NCBI RefSeq assembly: GCF_002531725.1
Contig: NZ_NWSQ01000037.1
Span: 1-49,629, forward strand
Direction of reading: 5' to 3'
Origin: Rhizobium sp. L43
Lineage (GTDB): Bacteria > Pseudomonadota > Alphaproteobacteria > Rhizobiales > Rhizobiaceae
DNA: 49,629 bases
In this document: one piece after another, positions 1-8,173 of the stretch
Position numbering within the stretch: the stretch's first letter is position 1
Layout: each line of letters starts with the position of its first letter
Made by a program: the position numbers and the translations under genes
The notes under the pieces: model-generated
The model's input: the letters and a program-made list of their open reading frames with translations, nothing else
The model's database searches: none
Told to the model about the DNA's origin: nothing

Positions 1-546
1 ACCCGCCTCGACCGTCGCCCGATCGTCGGTGACCGTCGCATCGACGACGATCGAAGCCGCATCGTTGGCGCCGGTGAGCGAGATCGAGACATTTGCCTCG
101 CTTAGTGTGCCATTGCCGAGCCGTATCGCGTAGACAAAACTATCTTTGAGGATTTCACCGGCAGACAGCGTGTTGATATCCGCGCCCGAGCCCGCGATGC
201 CGCTTCCATCACTAAGACGGTATTCGATCTTTGCATTATTGATCCTGACCCAATTGCCGAGCAGGGTCTTCTCCCAGGCAGATGTCCCATTCGTTCCGAC
301 GTCTTTCGCAAGAAGCTCATAGTCGGCGGTAATTGGATTGCCATCTCCGTCGTCGACCGAAAAGAGGGATTTGGCATTCCCGCCAAGATCGTTCGACATC
401 ACGTCAAGGGTTATGGTTTTGGTAGCCGCATTGTAAAGCTGGAGACTGAGCAGTTGGTCTTCTGTCCAGATGTAAGAGTCATCCTTCGCCTGCGGCGTAT
501 TGGAGAAAGAAGTCGTGCTGCCACCGCCGGTGCTTTGCGTACCCAT
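1..546 (-). CDS. VCBS-repeat surface/adhesin-type protein, N-terminal part (partial)
   Basis: The reading frame is open from an ATG at 544-546 to the window edge, giving the first 182 residues; the rest lies outside. A GGGGG ribosome-binding site precedes the ATG. After a Gly/Ser/Thr-rich start without a signal peptide comes a domain with LDVMSNDLGGNAKSLFSVDD near residue 47 and SLTGANDAASIVVDAT near residue 160, the usual edges of VCBS/cadherin-like repeats in large secreted proteins. Such proteins normally lack an N-terminal Sec signal and leave through a type I (HlyBD/TolC) system using a C-terminal signal, which cannot be checked here. Family call firm; role in adhesion or biofilm inferred. 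Confidence 0.8.
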   Translation of the reverse strand, partial: MGTQSTGGGSTTSFSNTPQAKDDSYIWTEDQLLSLQLYNAATKTITLDVMSNDLGGNAKSLFSVDDGDGNPITADYELLAKDVGTNGTSAWEKTLLGNWVRINNAKIEYRLSDGSGIAGSGADINTLSAGEILKDSFVYAIRLGNGTLSEANVSISLTGANDAASIVVDATVTDDRATVEAG

Positions 547-981
547 CAAAATACCCCCATAACACAAAACAAGTAACCCGGGGATGATTCAAGACTATCA
601 AACCAGAACGACACGCATGAACACGCAGCCGCGCCGGTATTATCGGCAACAATGCCAATTTTTCTTAAATTATGACCGGAATACTCCCCATCCCTAATAA
701 AGTGTTAACACATATACTGTGAAATGAAAGACGATTTTCTTGCGATGGTAAATTTATCCAGGAATTCGCCGCGAGAGACGCCGAAGTCGCAGACCTCGAT
801 CCTGACGAGCAGTGGGGGTGGGATGGCGGCGCGCAAGCCGCTTGCGAAGCGCAGGCCCAAACTTTAGAGCCTTTCCGCTTTTCCCCGATTAGGTCAGCAC
901 CGGCTGCTCCACGCCGATCATTTCATCGGGATGTTGTCCCGGATCGGCTTTCTACAACGAAGCCAAAAGAAGGAGCTCCAA
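547..981. other. 435-bp intergenic region, AT-rich next to the VCBS gene
   Basis: The part next to the VCBS gene (about 547-730) is more AT-rich and should hold its promoter. A 47-codon ORF at 724-867 has no ribosome-binding site and no recognisable sequence. The block at 868-960 is GC-rich and featureless. No RNA gene or repeat seen. Confidence 0.4.
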
Positions 982-1281
982 ATGTCCGACGAAGCCGAAA
1001 ATAATGGTACAACCGCCATCATTCCAGCTTAGAACGCGTCACCAGCCGAACAAGCAGCCACCGCGTCCGTGCTCGAAGACATGCGAAAGGAAAGACTGGA
1101 CACCCCGCCCGCGCTGTTCTCCTGGCAGCTCGATCCGCAGGGAATGGCCAAGCTGATCTTTGAGATGATGACACTGCCGATGATCGTGTGGTCGACGGGC
1201 ATGTCCCTGGCGTATTCCCTCTGGTTAACGTCGCTGCTTCCCGCACGCGAGACGATCGATCAGAGCGCGGATTGTGCTTAG
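982..1281 (+). pseudogene. small gene interrupted by an in-frame amber codon
   Basis: A good ribosome-binding site (AGGAG, 971-975) lies in front of an ATG at 982, which opens MSDEAENNGTTAIIPA and then hits TAG at 1030-1032. The same frame continues without further stops to TAG at 1279-1281, encoding an amphipathic stretch (DPQGMAKLIFEMMTLPMIVW) that looks like real protein. Reading through the amber codon would give about 99 residues. I read this as a gene broken by one nonsense change, possibly also truncated at the 3' end. The family is not recognised; the Met-rich helix recalls phasin-like small proteins, but that is weak. A restart at ATG 1081 is possible. Confidence 0.45.
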
Positions 1282-1447
1282 CAAATCGATCGATGCCGTC
1301 GGGTCGCACCCCAGCCACCTCTGGAACGCTCAACTCTCCGCCCAGAATTCCGAGGATATTCGCGGAATGACGGGCGGAGGCAGAGGGCCGAGCCATGCGC
1401 AGACGCAGCAAGCGGCTGCGAGCGGCTATGCTTCAACCTGACGAAAC

Positions 1448-1891
1448 TTAATCGTTGATATCCGGCTCGATGACCCGGGCAAGATTGCGCAGCGACTCCT
1501 GCCAGCCGAGGTAGCAGGCTTCGGGCGGGATGACGTCGGGCACGCCGGCCTGGGTGATGTCCACCTCGGTGCCGACTGAAACCTTTTTCAGCGTCACGGT
1601 GACTTCCATTTCACCCGGCAGGTTGGGGTCGTCGAACTTGTCGGTGTAGCGAACGCGTTCGCCAGGGACGAGCTCGAGAAATTCGCCGCCGAAGGCGTGG
1701 CTGTTACCCGTCGTGAAGTTGCGGAACGACATTTTGAAGGTGCCGCCGACGGCCGGCTCCAGATGATGCACGGTGCAGAGGAAGCCGTTCGGCGGAAGCC
1801 ATTTGGCAAGCGCGTCGGCCTCGATGAAGGCGCGATAGACCTTGTCCGGGCTGGTCGCGAAAACACGGTGCAGGCGTATGGTGTTCGGCAT
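1448..1891 (-). CDS. SRPBCC (AHSA1-like) family protein
   Basis: A 147-residue protein of the START/Bet v1-like ligand-binding fold. Typical features are the N-terminal RVFATSPDKVYRAFIEADAL, the WLPPNGF turn and the C-terminal QAGVPDVIPPEACYLGWQES helix containing the family's GW motif. The ATG at 1891 is chosen because AAAGGA precedes it by a good distance; the frame stays open upstream to 1981, but that extension is unlike the family. AHSA1-type members are often encoded beside ArsR regulators and other small stress proteins; here the neighbours are a GFA protein and a DJ-1-like protein on the same strand. Ligand unknown. Confidence 0.85.
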   Translation of the reverse strand: MPNTIRLHRVFATSPDKVYRAFIEADALAKWLPPNGFLCTVHHLEPAVGGTFKMSFRNFTTGNSHAFGGEFLELVPGERVRYTDKFDDPNLPGEMEVTVTLKKVSVGTEVDITQAGVPDVIPPEACYLGWQESLRNLARVIEPDIND

Positions 1892-2034
1892 GATCGTAAT
1901 CCTTTGAATGAACGGAATGGACGAAGCTAGGACGGGTGTGATTTGGCCGATCCGACACCGGATCGAAGTTTTCTTCAACAAAATTGCTCAGGGCGCGCGC
2001 GCGTCGTGCTCAATTGGCCATGCAGTCGAGCGGC

Positions 2035-2448
2035 TCAGCCGGGCATGCCGTCGAATTGCGGGAGATCGAGCGGTCTTGCCCATTTCAGCCGGCGCCGGGT
2101 AAACATTTCGACCCCCGGCTCGATCAGCTCGGGCCGGTCAAGGCTGCCGAGCGTCACGAAGACAAGGCCGGGAAAACTTTCCAGGTTGCTGCTGAACAAT
2201 CTGGCGCCGCAATCCGGGCAGAAATTGCGGTCGAGCCCCTTGCCGGAAGCGGCAATGTAATGAAACGCTTTCGGGCGGCCGGCGATCAAGGTGAAATCAT
2301 CCTGCGGTATGGCGAAGAATGTCGCCGCCTCGCCGCCCGACGCCTTCTTGCAATCCAGGCAATGGCAGTTGGCGACAAAATTGGGGTCGGTACCGAATGC
2401 AAATTTCACCGCGCCGCAGGCGCACTGCCCCGTATATTTCCCGGTCAT
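2035..2448 (-). CDS. GFA family (CENP-V/GFA domain) zinc-binding protein
   Basis: A 137-residue protein of the glutathione-dependent formaldehyde-activating (GFA) family. The zinc ligands are visible as C9-x-C11, C28-x-C30-x2-C33 and the CPDCG knuckle at C76/C79, the normal pattern and length. Most members are not proven Gfa enzymes, so 'GFA-like' is safer than formaldehyde detoxification. It starts at ATG 2448, right after an upstream frame ending TGA (TGACATG). It is co-oriented with the SRPBCC gene downstream and may be co-transcribed with it. Confidence 0.88.
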   Translation of the reverse strand: MTGKYTGQCACGAVKFAFGTDPNFVANCHCLDCKKASGGEAATFFAIPQDDFTLIAGRPKAFHYIAASGKGLDRNFCPDCGARLFSSNLESFPGLVFVTLGSLDRPELIEPGVEMFTRRRLKWARPLDLPQFDGMPG

Positions 2449-2588
2449 GTCAGGCGCCTTTCATCAGTTCGCGCGTCTTACGATTGGCTGCCGAGGCCGT
2501 CATGCCGCAGGCCGTCGTGGAGACGTCCCTGCGGCCCGGCCGACGAGCCGAATGAACGATTGTCTATGATTCGCCGAGCGGTCGCCGC

Positions 2589-3281
2589 CTAAGCCGCATC
2601 TTGTTTTTTCAACGCCTCAAGGAGCGTTCTGGCGCCCTCTTTCGACGAAGCCGGATTCTGGCCGGTGATCAGCAGACCATCCTGAACGACATGCACGCCC
2701 CAATCCGCCGTCTTCGAAAACTTTGCGCCCTGCTCTTTCAGCACGTCCTCGAGCAGATAGGGAACGACGTCGACAAGGTGCATGGCTTCTTCTTCGGAAT
2801 CGGTGAACCCCGTGACAGCCCGGCCCTTGGCGATGGGCGTTCCATCCGGCGCCTTCACATTCGTCAGGATACCGGGGGCGTGGCAGACGAGCGCCACGGG
2901 TTTTCCCGCCGAAAGCATGTCCTCGATGAGCGACAGCGCATAACGGTCGTTCGTCAGGTCCCAGAGCGGGCCGTGCCCTCCGGGAAAGAATACGCTGTCA
3001 TAGTCCGTCTGGTTGATTTCGGACAGCTTCACGGTGTTGGCGAGCCTAGCCGTTGCGGCCGTGTCTTGTTCAAACCGTCGCGTCGCTTCCGTCTGGAAGG
3101 CCGGCTCATTGCTCTTCGGATCGAGCGGGGGCTGACCGCCCTTCGGCGAAGCCAGCGTGATGTCGACCCCGGCATCACGGAAAACGAAGTAAGGAGCGGC
3201 AAGCTCCTCGAGCCAGAAACCCGTCTTCTTGCCGGTGTTTCCCAACTGATCATGCGATGTGAGAACCATGAGAATTTTCAT
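2589..3281 (-). CDS. DJ-1/PfpI (type 1 glutamine amidotransferase-like) protein
   Basis: A 230-residue protein of the DJ-1/ThiJ/PfpI superfamily, closest in layout to the Hsp31-like branch that degrades methylglyoxal or repairs glycated proteins. The nucleophile elbow is LVCHAPGIL with C133-H134, the acidic residue sits in GFWLEELAAP (E25/E26), and FFPGGHGPLWDL at 98-109 is the conserved loop. ATG 3281 has AAGGAGC at good spacing. It has no signal peptide, so it is cytosolic. With the GFA and SRPBCC genes it forms a group of small carbonyl or stress-type proteins on one strand. The exact substrate cannot be read from sequence. Confidence 0.88.
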   Translation of the reverse strand: MKILMVLTSHDQLGNTGKKTGFWLEELAAPYFVFRDAGVDITLASPKGGQPPLDPKSNEPAFQTEATRRFEQDTAATARLANTVKLSEINQTDYDSVFFPGGHGPLWDLTNDRYALSLIEDMLSAGKPVALVCHAPGILTNVKAPDGTPIAKGRAVTGFTDSEEEAMHLVDVVPYLLEDVLKEQGAKFSKTADWGVHVVQDGLLITGQNPASSKEGARTLLEALKKQDAA

Positions 3282-3468
3282 TGCTCAGCTCCTTCAAAGC
3301 CGGCCGGCGGACAAACCGTCGGCACCCGGATTTACGGTGAAATACTGCCTGCAATCTCATGCTGAAACCGGAGGGGACATAGAGCGGCTGCGCCGCGAAA
3401 CAAGCTCTCTCGCATGGTGTTTGCGGGAATTGCGTTAGGCAACCTCACCAAGAACCGACGTCGCGCGC

Positions 3469-3500
3469 ACCTTAGCCTCTGTGAGATTTGAGGCTAAGGT
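3469..3500. promoter_or_regulatory. perfect 11-bp inverted repeat upstream of the LacI-type regulator
   Basis: Arms ACCTTAGCCTC (3469-3479) and GAGGCTAAGGT (3490-3500) are perfect complements around a 10-nt spacer. No T-tract follows, so it is more likely an operator than a terminator. It lies about 50 bp before the regulator's start, where an autoregulatory site is expected. A GTG at 3481 falls in the spacer, which argues against a translation start there. Confidence 0.5.
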
Positions 3501-3549
3501 GTATGAAGAGGAAACGACGTCGCGTAAGGCCATTCGAGGGACCTGGAAA

Positions 3550-4551
3550 GTGAGCAAGCCGAATTACCGGGACATCGCCCGCCATGCCGGCGTGGGAACA
3601 GCCACGGTCGAGCGGGTGCTGAACGGGCGTGGGGGCGTTCGCCCCGAACTGGTCGAGAAGGTCATATCCGCCGCACGTCGCCTGGATTACCCGCGCAAGC
3701 TTCCCGAAACCCATCGCGGCCTGCTCAGGATAGAAGTGCTGATGGTTCGCCCGGAGACGAGCTTCTACCGTCGCCTTTCACATGCTTTCGAAAGAATAGC
3801 CGCTACCCTCGACCCCCTGGTCGTCGTGCACCGCAGCTTCACCGACGAACTGAATCCGGAGGCGATCGCGCGGCGCATCCTGTCGACCGACCTTTCGCGT
3901 GCCGGCTTGATCCTTGCGGTGCCGAGCAGCCCGGTGATCAGTGCCGCAGTGGAAAAGGTAAATGCGCAAGGTCTGCCGGTCGTGCACGTCGTGACACGCG
4001 CGTCCGAGCGCGTCGGCGAATTTATCGGTATCGACAACAATGCCGCCGGCCGGACGGCCGCGCTCTACATCAGCCGAATGGCTGCCCGGACCGGGCCTGT
4101 CGTTGCAATCTGCCACCCCATTTATCAGGTGCATCGCGATCGGATCCGCGGTTTTTCAGCCTATTTTCATGAACATTCCGGCGCCTCCAGCTTCGAATGG
4201 CTGGGATTCGGCGGCGATGAGGAGCGCTCCAGCGCCGATCTCCTGTGGTCGGCCCTGGAGATGTATCCCGGCCTTGCCGGTCTCTACAATGCCGGCGGCG
4301 CCAACTCCGCCCTGATCAAGGTGCTTCGCCGGCATCCGCGCGGCCGCGACGTGTTCTTCGTCGGGCACGAGTTGACCGAATACACGCGTGCAGCCTTGCT
4401 GGATGGCATCATGGACGTGGTGCTGGATCAGGCGCCGGAAGCACAGGCGCGCCGCGCACTCGACCTCATCCTGCGCCGCATCGGTTTGACCGATATCGAG
4501 CCGGACCGGGCTCCTATTCACTTCATCACCATCACCAAGGAAGGGCTTTGA
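3550..4551 (+). CDS. LacI-family transcriptional regulator
   Basis: A 333-residue regulator. The N-terminal helix-turn-helix is NYRDIARHAGVGTATVERVL (about residues 4-23), followed by a hinge and a periplasmic-binding-protein-like effector domain (GEFIGIDNNAAGRTAALYI, GLYNAGGANSALIKVL, VFFVGHELTEYTR). The GTG at 3550 is chosen because GAGGGA precedes it and the HTH begins directly after it; the frame extends upstream to a GTG at 3481 inside a palindrome, which looks wrong. It lies directly upstream of the hydroxylase operon in the same direction, so it is the likely local repressor. The effector is probably a sugar- or cyclitol-like compound by family analogy. Confidence 0.9.
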   Translation: MSKPNYRDIARHAGVGTATVERVLNGRGGVRPELVEKVISAARRLDYPRKLPETHRGLLRIEVLMVRPETSFYRRLSHAFERIAATLDPLVVVHRSFTDELNPEAIARRILSTDLSRAGLILAVPSSPVISAAVEKVNAQGLPVVHVVTRASERVGEFIGIDNNAAGRTAALYISRMAARTGPVVAICHPIYQVHRDRIRGFSAYFHEHSGASSFEWLGFGGDEERSSADLLWSALEMYPGLAGLYNAGGANSALIKVLRRHPRGRDVFFVGHELTEYTRAALLDGIMDVVLDQAPEAQARRALDLILRRIGLTDIEPDRAPIHFITITKEGL

Positions 4552-4567
4552 TCTAATCAGATCAAAG
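4546..4567. promoter_or_regulatory. 9-bp perfect inverted repeat between regulator and operon
   Basis: CTTTGATCT (4546-4554) and AGATCAAAG (4559-4567) pair perfectly around AATC, overlapping the regulator's stop codon. There is no T-run afterwards, so simple termination is unlikely. Its position 137 bp before the hydroxylase start makes it a candidate operator for the operon; a stabilising 3' hairpin of the regulator mRNA is the alternative. Confidence 0.45.
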
Positions 4568-4703
4568 AAGGCTTCGGCGTTCGCAAGCCCCCCTGATACT
4601 TTTGCGTCAGGGAGGAGACCCGGCGCGAGACAAGCGACACCGGATCACCCCACCAGAGATATGTGTGGGGCGCGGAGAATATGCGACGCCCGGAGGAAAT
4701 GGA

Positions 4704-5738
4704 ATGGATGATCTGAAATTCGGCAAGCGCAACAAGCGCGGCGACTGGGCGCCGGACCAGCCGGCCGAGACCGCGCCGCTTTTTGCCTTTCCGCCGCGGC
4801 TGACGGCGATCCTGAAATGGCTGCCGCACTACTTCCTTCCCTGGAACCTGATTTTTGCCCTGTCTGCGCTCGCCTACTGGACCTGGGTCATTCCGCCGGT
4901 CGATACGATGAAATCGCTGAGCCTGGGCTGGGTCGCGTGGCTCTATGCCGTCAACGCCGTCTCGGTCTTCCTGTTCTACGGCGCCTTCGAACTGCATCTC
5001 TACGTGTTGAAGCGCCAGGAAAACCGCTTCAAATACAATGGCAAATTCCCGGCCGAGCAGAAGAGCAAGGCGTTCTGGTTCGAAAGCCAGAACCTCGACA
5101 ACATCCTGCGCACCTTCCTGTCCGGCGTGGTGATCTGGACCGCCATCGAGGTCGGGATGCTCTGGGCCTATGCCAATGGCTACGCGCCGTGGCTGAGCTT
5201 CGCGGAAAACCCGTGGACGCTGGCGCTCGTCGCGCTCGTAGTGCCGATCATTCACGAGTTCCACTTTTTCTGCATTCACCGGCTCATCCACACACCTCTC
5301 CTCTATAAGTGGGTGCACTCGGTCCACCATAATTCGGTGAACCCCTCGCCCTGGTCATCGCTGTCGATGCATCCTGTCGAGCATCTGCTCTATTTCGGAA
5401 CGGCCTTCTACCACCTGTTCCTGCCCTCCAACCCGATCATCATGCTCTACCAGCTCCACTATGCGGGTTTCGGAGCCATTCCCGGCCATGTCGGCTTCGA
5501 CAAGGTCGAGCTCGGCGAGCAGGGGCTGGTCGATAGCCACGCCTATGCACATTACCTCCACCACAAATACTTCGAGGTGAACTACGGCGACGCCCTGATC
5601 CCGCTCGATAAATGGTTCGGCACCTGGCACGACGGCTCCCCCGAAGGCGAAGCACAGATGCAGGAGCGCTACCGCAGACGGAAGGAAAGGCTTGCGGCTC
5701 GCAAGGCTCGCCTGGAAGTCGGAGGGGCGGCCGAATGA
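4704..5738 (+). CDS. membrane di-iron fatty acid hydroxylase/sterol desaturase superfamily oxygenase
   Basis: A 344-residue integral membrane oxygenase. The histidine clusters that bind two irons are H184/H187/H192/H196 (HEFHFFCIHRLIH), H205-x2-H208-H209 (HSVHHNS) and H279/H283/H286/H287 (HAYAHYLHHKYFEVNYGD), the fatty acid hydroxylase superfamily pattern. Several hydrophobic segments precede them, for example around residues 43-60 and 75-95. ATG 4704 has GGAGG seven bases upstream. The next two genes supply a Rieske ferredoxin and its reductase, so this is the terminal oxygenase of a three-component system like MocD of rhizopine catabolism. Substrate unknown; hydroxylation or O-demethylation of a small ring compound is inferred. 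Confidence 0.88.
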   Translation: MDDLKFGKRNKRGDWAPDQPAETAPLFAFPPRLTAILKWLPHYFLPWNLIFALSALAYWTWVIPPVDTMKSLSLGWVAWLYAVNAVSVFLFYGAFELHLYVLKRQENRFKYNGKFPAEQKSKAFWFESQNLDNILRTFLSGVVIWTAIEVGMLWAYANGYAPWLSFAENPWTLALVALVVPIIHEFHFFCIHRLIHTPLLYKWVHSVHHNSVNPSPWSSLSMHPVEHLLYFGTAFYHLFLPSNPIIMLYQLHYAGFGAIPGHVGFDKVELGEQGLVDSHAYAHYLHHKYFEVNYGDALIPLDKWFGTWHDGSPEGEAQMQERYRRRKERLAARKARLEVGGAAE

Positions 5739-6046
5739 CCTGGGTTTCAGCTGGCAAACTCGACGATATCGAACAGGAAGGGGCCATCCGCTTCGACCAC
5801 GGCGGGCGCACCTACGCGATCTACCGCGGCCCCGACGACAGTGTTTACTGCACGGCCGGGCTCTGCACCCACGAGGCGATCCATCTCGCGGAAGGCCTGG
5901 TCATGGATTTCGAAGTGGAATGTCCAAAACATTCAGGCGCCTTCGACTATCGCACCGGCGAGGCCCTGAGGCTTCCCGCCTGCGAGAACCTGAAAACCTA
6001 TAAGGCCGAAGTGGTCGATGGCGAGGTTCGCGTCGCCCTCAGTTAG
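5735..6046 (+). CDS. Rieske 2Fe-2S ferredoxin, MocE-like
   Basis: A 103-residue soluble ferredoxin. The Rieske cluster ligands are C44/H46 (CTHEAIHL) and C63/H66 (CPKHSGAFDY), correct in spacing for the bacterial oxygenase-type family. Its ATG overlaps the hydroxylase stop (ATGA), and GGAGGGG lies just upstream, so the two proteins are translationally coupled. It should carry electrons from the downstream FAD reductase to the membrane hydroxylase. Small ferredoxins of this type in rhizobia are classed with MocE. Confidence 0.9.
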   Translation: MTWVSAGKLDDIEQEGAIRFDHGGRTYAIYRGPDDSVYCTAGLCTHEAIHLAEGLVMDFEVECPKHSGAFDYRTGEALRLPACENLKTYKAEVVDGEVRVALS

Positions 6047-6087
6047 GCCGCACGTATCGGATGGCCGCGATGGGCATCCGGCATGAA

Positions 6088-6108
6088 GCCGGGTGACCCG
6101 GCGTTTTT
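6088..6108 (+). terminator. intra-operon GC hairpin followed by T5
   Basis: GCCGGG (6088-6093) pairs with CCCGGC (6097-6102) around TGA and is followed by GTTTTT. This is the form of an intrinsic terminator, but it sits 40 bp after the ferredoxin and just before the reductase. It would give partial read-through and less reductase than oxygenase and ferredoxin. The stem is only 6 bp. Confidence 0.4.
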
Positions 6109-6119
6109 ATGGAGAAAAC

Positions 6120-7325
6120 ATGAACGGTATCGTCATCATCGGCGCGGGCGAATCCGGCACCCGGGCGGCCTTTGCCCTGCGCGAGGCGGGTTATTCCAGG
6201 CCCGTCACACTGGTCGGAACCGAGCCTCACTTGCCTTATGAACGGCCTCCTTTGTCTAAGACCGTCAACGATGCGGTGCAGATGAAGCTGATCTGCGCGG
6301 CAGAAGCGCTGGATGCGGCCGGCATCGCCTATCTCAAAGGGGTGTCGGCCTTAAGACTGGATACCGGCGCGGCAATGGTGACCTTGAGCGATGGGCGGGC
6401 GTTGCGTTACGAAAAGCTGCTTCTCGCCACCGGCGCACGGCCGAGACGGCTCACATGCCCCGGGGCAGAGCGCGCGCTCGACTTCCGTACCCACGCCGAC
6501 GCCGAAGCGATCTTCTCCAACATTGCGCCGGGCCGGAGCGTGGCGATCATCGGCGCGGGTCTGATCGGGATGGAACTCGCATCGGTCCTTCGCGGAAAGG
6601 ACGTTGCGGTCAGCGTGATCGAAGCCGCGCCGAAACCTTTGGGCCGCGCCGTCCCTGCCCGTTTCGCCGAACAGCTCCATGCCAGACATGCTGCCGAAGG
6701 CGTGCGCTTCCATCTCGATCTGGGCGTTGCGGCAATCGGCGATGACGGCGTCACCCTGACCGATGGCAGCCTGGTGGCCGCCGATCTTGTCGTCGGTGCG
6801 ATCGGCGTCCTGCCTGAAACAGTTCTCGCGGAAGCGGCCGGATTGGCCACGGGCAACGGAATTCTGACAGACACCTGTCTTCGCACCAGCGCACCGAATG
6901 TTTTCGCCGCAGGCGATTGCGCGGCGGTAGCCCAACCCGGCGGCGGACATATTCGTTTTGAAAGCTGGCGGAACGCCCGGACGCAGGCCGAGACCGCAGC
7001 GCGGAACATGCTCGGTGCCACCGAGAATTTTGCCGCCCTCCCCTGGTTCTGGTCCGACCAGTATGATCTCGGCCTCCAGGTGGCGGGGCTGCCGCAGCCC
7101 GCGCATCGGATCGTTCTGCGTTCGATCGCCGACGGCGAGCTTGAATTCTATCTGGATGATGGGCGTCTGGTGGCGGCGGCGGGCCTTGGCATCGGCAATA
7201 GCCTCGCCAGGGATATCAAGCTCGCCGAGATGCTGATTGCCGCAGCTATCAGCCCCGGCCCCGCGGAACTGGCCGACCCCGGCATAGGCCTCAAAACGCT
7301 TCTGAAGAGCGCGCGGGCCGCATGA
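6120..7325 (+). CDS. FAD-dependent ferredoxin reductase (MocF/ BphA4-like)
   Basis: A 401-residue two-dinucleotide-binding oxidoreductase. FAD site IVIIGAGESGTRAAF (residues 4-18), NAD(P)H site VAIIGAGLIGMELAS (141-155) and the second FAD motif NVFAAGDCA near 260 are in the order found in oxygenase-coupled ferredoxin reductases such as BphA4 and putidaredoxin reductase. The PYERPPLSK segment near residue 40 is also typical. ATG 6120 follows GGAG. It should oxidise NAD(P)H and reduce the ferredoxin encoded just upstream. Confidence 0.9.
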   Translation: MNGIVIIGAGESGTRAAFALREAGYSRPVTLVGTEPHLPYERPPLSKTVNDAVQMKLICAAEALDAAGIAYLKGVSALRLDTGAAMVTLSDGRALRYEKLLLATGARPRRLTCPGAERALDFRTHADAEAIFSNIAPGRSVAIIGAGLIGMELASVLRGKDVAVSVIEAAPKPLGRAVPARFAEQLHARHAAEGVRFHLDLGVAAIGDDGVTLTDGSLVAADLVVGAIGVLPETVLAEAAGLATGNGILTDTCLRTSAPNVFAAGDCAAVAQPGGGHIRFESWRNARTQAETAARNMLGATENFAALPWFWSDQYDLGLQVAGLPQPAHRIVLRSIADGELEFYLDDGRLVAAAGLGIGNSLARDIKLAEMLIAAAISPGPAELADPGIGLKTLLKSARAA

Positions 7326-8173
7326 TGCAGAAGCTGCTGATCTTCCAGTCGCTCTGGGCCATGGAGCGCCGGCACACCGACGGGTTCGAGCGCAGTCTCG
7401 AGGAGAACATCGCCATGATCTCCGAGGCCGGGTTCGACGGCATCAGTGCGCACTATACGAACCGCCGGGATGTCGTTCGTCTGAACGACGCCATCCGGGG
7501 CACCGGCTTGAAGATCGAGGCAGTCTGCTTCCCCCGCTCTGTCGACGACCTGCGACTGCCCCTGGAACTTGCCGCGGAATTTCCGGTCAGCCACATCAAC
7601 CTGCAGCCTGATATCCGCCCGCGCCGCGTCGAGGCTTGCCTGCCGCTCCTCGACGGCTGGATGCGCCTCGCTGGAGATGCCGGCATTCCGGTGTTCATCG
7701 AAACTCATCGCGACAGGATGACGACGGACCTGTTCTTCACGCTGGATCTCTTGGACCGGCGTCCCGAACTGCCGCTGTTGGCCGACCTGTCGCACTTCCT
7801 GGTCGGCCGCGAATTAGCCTTTCCCGTCGATGAAGAGAACCACGCACTGATCCGCCGCATTCTGCAGAACGCCCATGCGTTCCACGGACGGGTCGCCTCA
7901 CGTGAGCAGGTGCAGATCGAGATCTCCTTTCCGCACCACCGGCCCTGGGTCAATCTCTTCCTCGAATGGTGGGAGTATGGTTTTCGCCATTGGCGAGCAC
8001 GCGCCGCCGATGACGCCGCGCTGATCTTCACCTGCGAGCTGGGTCCCAAACCCTATGCGATCACCGGCAGAGACGGCAACGACCAGACGGACCGGTGGGC
8101 GGAGGCCTTGGCGCTTCGGCAGATGATCCTTGAACTGTGGGTAGCGACTGGCCTCAAGCCTGTTACGCCTTAA
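7322..8173 (+). CDS. sugar phosphate isomerase/epimerase-like TIM barrel protein
   Basis: A 283-residue xylose-isomerase-type TIM barrel. Expected metal-site strands are visible: HINLQPDI near residue 90, IPVFIETHRDRMTTDLFF near 121, LLADLSHFL near 151 and a late strand VQIEISFPHH near 198. Its ATG overlaps the reductase stop (ATGATG), so it is the last gene of the oxygenase operon. Family members include IolE and MocC of inositol and rhizopine pathways, which supports a cyclitol- or sugar-related substrate for the operon. The precise reaction is unknown. Confidence 0.85.
   Translation: MMQKLLIFQSLWAMERRHTDGFERSLEENIAMISEAGFDGISAHYTNRRDVVRLNDAIRGTGLKIEAVCFPRSVDDLRLPLELAAEFPVSHINLQPDIRPRRVEACLPLLDGWMRLAGDAGIPVFIETHRDRMTTDLFFTLDLLDRRPELPLLADLSHFLVGRELAFPVDEENHALIRRILQNAHAFHGRVASREQVQIEISFPHHRPWVNLFLEWWEYGFRHWRARAADDAALIFTCELGPKPYAITGRDGNDQTDRWAEALALRQMILELWVATGLKPVTP

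Noticed and set aside
724..867. 47-codon ORF upstream of the VCBS gene
   Set aside because: No ribosome-binding site, no recognisable sequence, and a repeat-rich basic composition; too weak to annotate.
2450..2588. Short frame ending TGA just before the GFA gene (…TASAANRKTRELMKGA)
   Set aside because: It might be the tail of a lost gene, but it is too short and has no family; not enough to call even a remnant.
3481..3549. Upstream extension of the LacI-type regulator to GTG 3481
   Set aside because: The codon lies in the spacer of a perfect palindrome, has no ribosome-binding site and adds 23 residues before the HTH that the family does not have.
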